Part shown: positions 34,736 to 40,607 of the stretch, piece by piece
Numbering within the stretch: position 1 is the first letter of the stretch
How the letters are laid out: each line of letters begins with the position of its first letter
Origin: Pseudomonadota bacterium
GTDB taxonomy: Bacteria; Pseudomonadota; Gammaproteobacteria; Burkholderiales; Thiobacillaceae
NCBI GenBank assembly: GCA_030690985.1
Contig: JAUYFG010000310.1
Coordinates: forward strand, 1 to 43,775
Length of the DNA stretch: 43,775 nucleotides
Reading direction: 5' to 3'
Translations under genes and position numbers: made by a program
Notes under the pieces: generated by a model
What the model saw: only the letters and a program-made list of their open reading frames with translations
Database searches by the model: none
Told to the model about the DNA's origin: nothing

Positions 34736-37033
34736 TCAAAACTTCCGCATTTCCATCGACAGCTTCGCCGCCGCCGTCTGATCCTCGATCCGCTCGATGC
34801 GGATGGCGGATTGCTTGTAGGCGGGCTGGCGCGAATGCGGGTCGAGCAGCCCCAAGGTCAGGCGGTTGGCGCAGTCGTGGAAATGGAACGGCAGGAACAC
34901 CATGTTCTTCGGCACCCGTTGCGTCGGCGTCGCCATCGCCACCGCGTCACCCCGGCGCGACACCATGCGCACGTATTCGCCACGCTGGATGCCTAGTTCC
35001 GCCGCCAGATCGGGGCTGATTTCGATGAACGGGATGGGGCTGAACTTGTTGTTGTTGCCGATCTTTCCGGTCTTGGTGCGGCCGTGCCAGTGCTCGATGA
35101 GACGGCCGGTGTTGAGCCAGATGGGGAATTTCTCGTCCGGCACTTCGTTGTTGTCGATGAACGGCAGCGGGATCAGCTTGGCCTTGCCGTCCGCGTAACT
35201 GAAGCTGCCGTCCACGGTGTAGAGGCGCTTGCCGCCTTTCGGGGGCGCTTCGCCGCGAGATTGGTCAAAGGCGGCCTGTTCGGCGCTATAGGGCCACTGG
35301 ATGCCGCGATGCTGTTCGATCAGCTCGTGGTTCATGCCGGAAATGTCGGCGAGCCGCCCCACGGATAAACGGCCCATTTCCAGGAAGATGTCGCCGGCTT
35401 TCTCGGGGAAGTTGACCTTGGCGCCCCGGTTGAAGCGTTCCGCCACCCGGTTGAAGATCCACAGGTCAGGCTGGGCCTCGCCCGGCGGGGGGGTGATCGG
35501 CGTGATGCGGTTGACGCGGCGCTCGGTGTTGGTCATCACGCCGTCTTTCTCCGCCCAGGTGCCGGCGGGCAGATAGACATGGGCGTACTGGGCGCTCTCG
35601 CTGTCCTGGTAGCAGTCCTGCACGCAGCAGAACTCCAGTTTTTCCATGGCTTTGCGGATGCGCGCCGTGTTCGGCAGCGAGGACAGGGGGTTGGTGGCGA
35701 TCAGCCACATGCCCTTGATCTGTCCGGCCTCCATCGCCTGATAGATGTCGGTTTGCAACATGCCGCGCTTCTTCGGGAAGAACGCTGGATCGACGTTCCA
35801 GAACGCCGCCACTTCCTCGCGGTGCTGTGGGTTTTCCAGCACTCGGTAGTTGGGCAGGCCGGAGCAGGACGACCATTCCCGCGTGCCCATCGCGTTGCAC
35901 TGCCCGGTGATGGACAGCGATGTCCCACCGGGTTTGCCAACATTCCCGGTAATCAGCGCCAGGTTGTTGATGCCCACCACGCCATCGGAGCCGTGGGTGG
36001 ACTGATTGATACCCATGGTCCAGATCTGCATCGCTGCTGGAGAGTGTGAGCCCCCTTGCTCACTGCGTTCGCTTCCCCCCGAGGGGGAGCTACGCGCGCC
36101 TTGGAGCGGTCCGGCGGCGCGCGGTCTGGCAAAGGTGCGCGCCACCACCCGAATGGTGTCTTCGTCGATGCCGCAGATTTTCGCGGCGGTGACCGGGTCG
36201 TATTTGGCCACTTCGGCCATCAGCGCTTCGACCCCGTTAGTGTTGGCCGCGATGTAGCGCTTGTCCTCCAGGCCCTCCTTGAAGATCACATGCATCATCG
36301 CGTTCATCAGCACCACATCGGTGCCGGGGGTGATGGCCAGATGCATGTGGGCGTTCTGCGCCAGCATGGTGACGCGCGGGTCGACCACGATGAGGGTGAA
36401 GTTGCGCTGCTCCTGCGCCTCCTTCATGCGCCAGTAGATGATGGGATGCTGTTCCGGCAGGTTGGAACCCCAGGCGATCAGGCAGTCGGTGTGCTCGAAA
36501 TCCTCGTAGCAGCCGGGCGGGCCGTCGGAGCCGAAGCTGCGCTTGTAGCCGGACACGGCCGAGGACATGCACAGGGTGGTGTTGCCGTCGTAGTTGTTGG
36601 TGCCGATCAGGCCACGGGTGAGCTTGCCCAGGGTGTAGAACTCCTCGGTCAGCATCTGCCCGGTGGAGATGATGGCGAAGGCGTCCGGGCCGTGTTCGGT
36701 CTGGATGCGACGGATCTCGTCGTGCAACTTGTCGAGAGACGCATCCCAGGTCGCGGGCTGCCACGGCTCGTGCCAGCGCTCGCGCAGCAGCGGCTGCATG
36801 CCGCGTCCGGCGGAGGTGAACAACTCGTGCTCGAAGATGCCCTTCAGGCACAGCTTGCCCCGGTTCACGTCGGCATCCGCCACGCCGCGCGAGGAGACTG
36901 GCGTGCCTTCTGCGTTGAGGCCGACCTCGATGGAACAGCCGGTGGAACAGTAGCCGCAGGTGGCGTATTTCCATGCCACGATGCCTTTGTCGGCGATCTT
37001 GATCGGGTTCTTCTTTTTGCGTCCGAACAGCAT
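34736..37033 (-). CDS. Second NapA/NasA-like molybdopterin oxidoreductase, catalytic subunit
   Basis: A 765-residue bis-MGD oxidoreductase. The N-terminal [4Fe-4S] site is CGYCSTGCSIEV plus KLCLKG. The Mo-ligand region reads NTTLCMSSAVSGYKRSFGSDG, so a cysteine ligand is expected, as in NasA, NapA and formate dehydrogenases of this branch. No Tat signal precedes it (MLFGRKKKNPIKIADKG), so the enzyme is cytoplasmic. Its partner is probably the fused ferredoxin/anchor encoded just downstream. Residues about 304-330 (AGPLQGARSSPSGGSERSEQ onward) are encoded by an in-frame palindromic insertion at 36050-36125 and are not family-like; they directly precede AMQIWTMGINQ. ATG at 37033 has AGGA seven bases upstream. 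The substrate may be nitrate, but formate or another oxyanion is possible. Confidence 0.85.
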   Translation of the reverse strand: MLFGRKKKNPIKIADKGIVAWKYATCGYCSTGCSIEVGLNAEGTPVSSRGVADADVNRGKLCLKGIFEHELFTSAGRGMQPLLRERWHEPWQPATWDASLDKLHDEIRRIQTEHGPDAFAIISTGQMLTEEFYTLGKLTRGLIGTNNYDGNTTLCMSSAVSGYKRSFGSDGPPGCYEDFEHTDCLIAWGSNLPEQHPIIYWRMKEAQEQRNFTLIVVDPRVTMLAQNAHMHLAITPGTDVVLMNAMMHVIFKEGLEDKRYIAANTNGVEALMAEVAKYDPVTAAKICGIDEDTIRVVARTFARPRAAGPLQGARSSPSGGSERSEQGGSHSPAAMQIWTMGINQSTHGSDGVVGINNLALITGNVGKPGGTSLSITGQCNAMGTREWSSCSGLPNYRVLENPQHREEVAAFWNVDPAFFPKKRGMLQTDIYQAMEAGQIKGMWLIATNPLSSLPNTARIRKAMEKLEFCCVQDCYQDSESAQYAHVYLPAGTWAEKDGVMTNTERRVNRITPITPPPGEAQPDLWIFNRVAERFNRGAKVNFPEKAGDIFLEMGRLSVGRLADISGMNHELIEQHRGIQWPYSAEQAAFDQSRGEAPPKGGKRLYTVDGSFSYADGKAKLIPLPFIDNNEVPDEKFPIWLNTGRLIEHWHGRTKTGKIGNNNKFSPIPFIEISPDLAAELGIQRGEYVRMVSRRGDAVAMATPTQRVPKNMVFLPFHFHDCANRLTLGLLDPHSRQPAYKQSAIRIERIEDQTAAAKLSMEMRKF
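36050..36125. repeat. Family K-related palindromic insertion inside the molybdoenzyme gene
   Basis: A stretch with CCCCCTTGCTCACTGCGTTC and TCCCCCCGAGGGGGAG that matches the layout of the family K units at the nirB start. It is read in frame and adds about 27 residues. Confidence 0.7.
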
Positions 37034-37077
37034 GGTTCTTCCTCTCAGATCACGGTGACACAACATGGCGGTCGGCC

Positions 37078-37154
37078 GTAGGAGCCGGCTTGCCGGCGAT
37101 AGCCACGGTTGCTCGAAGTGCCGGCGTTGCAATCGCGAGCAAGCTCGCTCCTAC
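37078..37154. repeat. Palindromic repeat family C, copy 4 (diverged arms)
   Basis: GTAGGAGCCGGCTTGCCGGC on the left and GAGCAAGCTCGCTCCTAC on the right, with a longer loop than other copies. Confidence 0.8.
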
Positions 37155-37165
37155 GGTTTCAGCGC

Positions 37166-37240
37166 CGTAGGTTGGGCAAAGCGAAGCGTGCCCAACATCG
37201 CGGCGGTTCGTTGGGCACGCGCAGCGACGCCCAACCTACG
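37166..37240. repeat. Palindromic repeat family A, copy 3
   Basis: CGTAGGTTGGGCAAAGCGAA on the left with a partly diverged right arm (GCGCAGCGACGCCCAACCTACG). Confidence 0.85.
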
Positions 37241-37346
37241 CTACTACCGGTAGTGGTTGTCTGTGACAACCGGATAAGCACGATTTCAAGTTCAAAGGTG
37301 CGCGCGGCGCACCCTACATAAGCAATGGATTGCATGGCGCTTCCGC

Positions 37347-39986
37347 TCAGGTTGCCGCCAGCAACTTCTTTAGTTCCGGAATGCAGGAGCCGCAGTTGCT
37401 CCCCGCCTGCAACTTGATGCCCAACGCTTCCACGCTGTTCACGCCCTGGCGAATCGCCTGTTTCAGCGCGTTTTCGCCGACCCCGAAGCAGGCGCAGACG
37501 GTGCGGCCGGCATCCGGCACGTCTCTGCTGGGAAGTCCCATGAGCAGTGCCGAGCGTTCGGCGTCGTTGAGACGGTCTTGCTCGAACAGCCCTTCCAGCC
37601 AGTGGCGCGGCGGCAGGGCGGCGAAGTCGCGGTCGAAGAAGCAGACCATCTCGATCCGGCCATCCCGCATCAACGCGGCGCGGTAGCGGCTGACGCCGCA
37701 GTCCTTCATCTCGATCCAGTCACCGTCGGCGCCGAAGGCCTCGCGTAGCCGTCTGGGCCAGTCGCATTCGCTTTCCGTGCCGGCCAGCTCGTGGCGCCAG
37801 CAAGCGCGGCAGCGCACCCGGGTCCAGTAGCCGGCCTGGGTGCACTCGACCGGCGCGCGCGCCATGACGAAGCCATACCAGGTGGCCGCATAGGGCTCCA
37901 CCGCCACCGGCGTGTGCTTGAACTCAGGCTGGCCGGAAATCTCGTCGGTGACCGCGTACACCAGGGCATCGACCCGCGCCTTGGCGGAGTTCTGACCATT
38001 CCAGTGGATCGGCGCGAACACCGAGCCGGGGCGCTGTTCCGCGCTTTCCACCACCCGCGCCAGCATTTCGCCGCGCCCGTTGCGGATGCGCGCGAGGCCG
38101 CCGTTGCGGACTTCCGCGCGGCGGATGTCGGCGGGGTGCATCTCGACATAGGGTTCGTCGATGTGCGAGAGCAGCCGCGCAGTCTTGCCGCTGCGGCTCA
38201 TGCTGTGCCACTGGTCGCGCACGCGGCCGGTATTGAAGATGAACGGCTGGCTGGCGTTGACCGGCGTGGCCGGGCCGCGCGGCGGCCGCACGATCATGCG
38301 CGCCTTGCCGCTGCCGGTGTAGTAACGGCCCTGGCCGAACAGGCGCGGCGTGCCACGGCCGTTGGCGGTCACCGGCCATTGCACGGGTTCGAGCGCGTCG
38401 TAGTCGGCTGAGTCCAGATGGGTCAGGCCGGCCAGGTTGAAGTCGCGGCGCCCCTCGTTCTCGAACACCGACAACGCCGCGTGTTCGCGAAAAATATCCG
38501 CCGCGCTGTTGCACACAAATGCCTGGGTGTGGCCCATGCGCCGCGCCACTTCATTGACGATCCACCAATCCGGTTGCGCTTCGCCGGGCAACGGCAGGAA
38601 GGGGCGCTGGCGCGAAATGCGCCGTTCCGAATTGGTCACCGTGCCGTCCTTCTCACCCCAGGCAGCGGCGGGTAGCAGCACATGCGCCAGTCTGGCGGTA
38701 TCGGTATGGCGGGTGTTGTCGGACACCACGACGAATTCGCACTGCTTCAGCGCGGCCACTGCGCGATCCGCCTCCGGCAGGCTCACCGCCGGGTTGGTCG
38801 CCATGATCCAGATCGCCTTGATCCGGCCATCGCGCACGGCATCGAACAACTCCACCGCCTTGAGTCCGGGGCGATGGGTGATGTTGGGCGCGTTCCAGAA
38901 GCGGCCGACGCGCTCGATGCACTCCGGCACGAGGTCCATGTGCGCCGCCAGTTGATTGGCCAGGCCACCCACCTCGCGCCCGCCCATCGCGTTGGGCTGG
39001 CCGGTGATGGAGAACGGCGAGGCGCCGGGCAGGCCGACCCGGCCCGTGGCGAGGTGGACATTGATGACGCTGTTTACTTTATCGACGCCGGAGGAAGACT
39101 GGTTGATGCCCTGGGAAAACACCGTGACGCTCTTCGGCGTTTGCGTGAACAGGCGGTAGAACTCGGCCACATCGGCTTCGGCCAAGCCGCAATGCGCCGC
39201 CACTTTCGGGATGTTCAGGCCGCCGACTTCCTCCAGCGCGGCGCCGAAACCCTCGACATGGTTTTCCAGATAGCTCCAGTCGATGCCGCCGTGGTTGTCG
39301 CCCTCCCTGCGCAGATGATTGAGCAGGCCGTTGAACAGCCAGGCATCCGCGCCCGGCTTGATCGCCAGATGCAGGTCGGCAATCTCGGCTGTGGCGGTGC
39401 GGCGCGGGTCGATCAGCACGATCTTCATGCCCGGTCGCGCCTTCTTCGCGGCGACGATGCGCTGGTACACCACGGGATGCGCCCAGGCGGTATTGGAGCC
39501 GGTGAGCACGATCAGATCGGCGATTTCCAGGTCTTCGTAGCAGCCGGGCACAGCATCGCTGCCGAAGGCGCGCTTGTGGCCGGCCACGGCGGAAGACATG
39601 CACAGGCGGGAATTGGTGTCGATGTTGCCGCTGCCGATGAAGCCCTTCATCAGCTTGTTGGCGACGTAGTAGTCCTCGGTCAGCAACTGGCCGGAGACGT
39701 AGAAAGCCACGGCATCGGGGCCGTGTTCGGCGATCACCTGCTGGAAGCGTTGCGCAACGCTGTCGAGCGCGGCATCCCAGGTGACCCGTCGGCCGTCGAT
39801 TTCCGGATGCAGCAGGCGATCATCCAGGCTCAGGGTCTCGCCCAGCGCCGCGCCCTTGGAGCACAGCCGGCCCAGGTTGGCCGGGTGCTCGGGGTCGCCA
39901 CGCACGCTGAAGGTGTCACCGGCGCGGCTCACCAGCACGCCGCAGCCGACGCCGCAGTAGGGGCAGGTGGTGCGGATGGGGGTCAT
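37347..39986 (-). CDS. nasA: Assimilatory nitrate reductase, catalytic subunit
   Basis: Cytoplasmic 879-residue nitrate reductase that feeds nitrite to NirB/NirD. The N-terminal [4Fe-4S] ligands are CPYCGVGC and LCSKG. The Mo ligand cysteine is in SRLCMSSAVAGHKRAFGSD. The C-terminus carries a BFD-like [2Fe-2S] domain with CACFGVGENAL and NCGSC, as in Klebsiella NasA. A Cys-rich segment near residues 735-755 (VRCRACWRHELAGTESEC) precedes it. ATG at 39986 is set by the conserved MTPIRTTCPYC; upstream extension would read through a palindromic repeat, and no strong Shine-Dalgarno is seen. The BFD domain would accept electrons from a diaphorase or NirB-like partner; no separate NasB/NasC diaphorase gene is in the window. 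Confidence 0.95.
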   Translation of the reverse strand: MTPIRTTCPYCGVGCGVLVSRAGDTFSVRGDPEHPANLGRLCSKGAALGETLSLDDRLLHPEIDGRRVTWDAALDSVAQRFQQVIAEHGPDAVAFYVSGQLLTEDYYVANKLMKGFIGSGNIDTNSRLCMSSAVAGHKRAFGSDAVPGCYEDLEIADLIVLTGSNTAWAHPVVYQRIVAAKKARPGMKIVLIDPRRTATAEIADLHLAIKPGADAWLFNGLLNHLRREGDNHGGIDWSYLENHVEGFGAALEEVGGLNIPKVAAHCGLAEADVAEFYRLFTQTPKSVTVFSQGINQSSSGVDKVNSVINVHLATGRVGLPGASPFSITGQPNAMGGREVGGLANQLAAHMDLVPECIERVGRFWNAPNITHRPGLKAVELFDAVRDGRIKAIWIMATNPAVSLPEADRAVAALKQCEFVVVSDNTRHTDTARLAHVLLPAAAWGEKDGTVTNSERRISRQRPFLPLPGEAQPDWWIVNEVARRMGHTQAFVCNSAADIFREHAALSVFENEGRRDFNLAGLTHLDSADYDALEPVQWPVTANGRGTPRLFGQGRYYTGSGKARMIVRPPRGPATPVNASQPFIFNTGRVRDQWHSMSRSGKTARLLSHIDEPYVEMHPADIRRAEVRNGGLARIRNGRGEMLARVVESAEQRPGSVFAPIHWNGQNSAKARVDALVYAVTDEISGQPEFKHTPVAVEPYAATWYGFVMARAPVECTQAGYWTRVRCRACWRHELAGTESECDWPRRLREAFGADGDWIEMKDCGVSRYRAALMRDGRIEMVCFFDRDFAALPPRHWLEGLFEQDRLNDAERSALLMGLPSRDVPDAGRTVCACFGVGENALKQAIRQGVNSVEALGIKLQAGSNCGSCIPELKKLLAAT

Positions 39987-40004
39987 GGCAGGCCAGACAC
40001 AACT

Positions 40005-40136
40005 CGTAGGTTGGGCAAAGCGCAGCGTGCCCAACAAACCGTCGCGATGTTGGGCACGCTTCGCTTTGCACCCGCAAGGGGCACGCCGGATTCGTAAGCC
40101 GCTGAAGCGGACAACGACTCCGCTGCCCAACCTACG
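40005..40136. repeat. Palindromic repeat family A carrying a nested cassette, copy 4
   Basis: Family A arms interrupted in the right arm between CTTTGC and CCAACC by a 57-bp family I cassette (40070-40126). It fills the nirD-nasA gap. Confidence 0.88.
40070..40126 (+). repeat. Nested cassette (family I), copy 4
   Basis: Begins ACCCGCAAGGGGCACGCCGG and ends CGACTCCGCTGC. The inner palindrome is CCGCTGAAGCGG, changed on both sides relative to the GCGCTGAAGCGC of other copies. Confidence 0.8.
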
Positions 40137-40139
40137 GTG

Positions 40140-40484
40140 TTACGCATTTGGGCAACCTTCTTCCGGGGTCAGCGACAGGCTGACCACGCCCTCCACCACC
40201 CGCACCGGATAGCGCGCGGCGCAACCGACATCCGGGGCGACGGCGAGGCCGGTGTCGAGGTTGATCTTCCAGTCATGCAGCGGGCAGGCCACTTTTTTGC
40301 CGTGGACGATGCCTTGCGACAACGGGCCGCCCTTGTGCGGGCATTTGTCGCGCAGGGCGAAAATCTCGTCGTCGACGGTGCGGAACACCGCGATCTCGCC
40401 GGCCGTGGTCTTGACGACACGGGCGCCCTGGCGGGGGATGTCGTCGATGTGGCCGATCTGGAGCCAGTTTTCGTTGTGAGTCAT
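40140..40484 (-). CDS. nirD: Nitrite reductase small subunit NirD, Rieske type
   Basis: A 114-residue Rieske-fold small subunit of NAD(P)H nitrite reductase. Cluster ligands are all present: CPH in RDKCPHKGGPL and CPLH in VACPLHDWKINL. It should therefore carry a [2Fe-2S] cluster, unlike enterobacterial NirD, which lacks the ligands. ATG at 40484 has AAGGA about nine bases upstream. A family G palindrome lies between it and nirB, and a family A palindrome with a nested cassette lies between it and nasA. It works with NirB to reduce nitrite to ammonium in the cytoplasm. Confidence 0.93.
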   Translation of the reverse strand: MTHNENWLQIGHIDDIPRQGARVVKTTAGEIAVFRTVDDEIFALRDKCPHKGGPLSQGIVHGKKVACPLHDWKINLDTGLAVAPDVGCAARYPVRVVEGVVSLSLTPEEGCPNA

Positions 40485-40507
40485 GAAATGGTTTCCTTTC
40501 GTTATTC

Positions 40508-40607
40508 CGTCATTCCCGCGAAAGCGGGAATCCAGGTTGTTCATCAAACTCGGGCTTTAAAGCACATCAGATTGACGAACTGGATTCCCGCCTACGCGGG
40601 AATGACG
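40508..40607. repeat. Palindromic repeat family G (CGTCATTCCCGCG type), copy 1
   Basis: Arms CGTCATTCCCGCGAAAGCGG / complement (CTGGATTCCCGCCTACGCGG) about 100 bp apart. The nirB stop (40592-40594) lies in its right end. A second copy ends the window at 43673-43775. Confidence 0.88.

Larger units (their letters stand above)
37034..37346. other. Gene-free gap between nasA and the second molybdoenzyme gene
   Basis: These 313 bases contain a family C hairpin, a family A hairpin and a half copy of family H, and no gene. I saw no clear promoter for the downstream gene. Confidence 0.7.
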
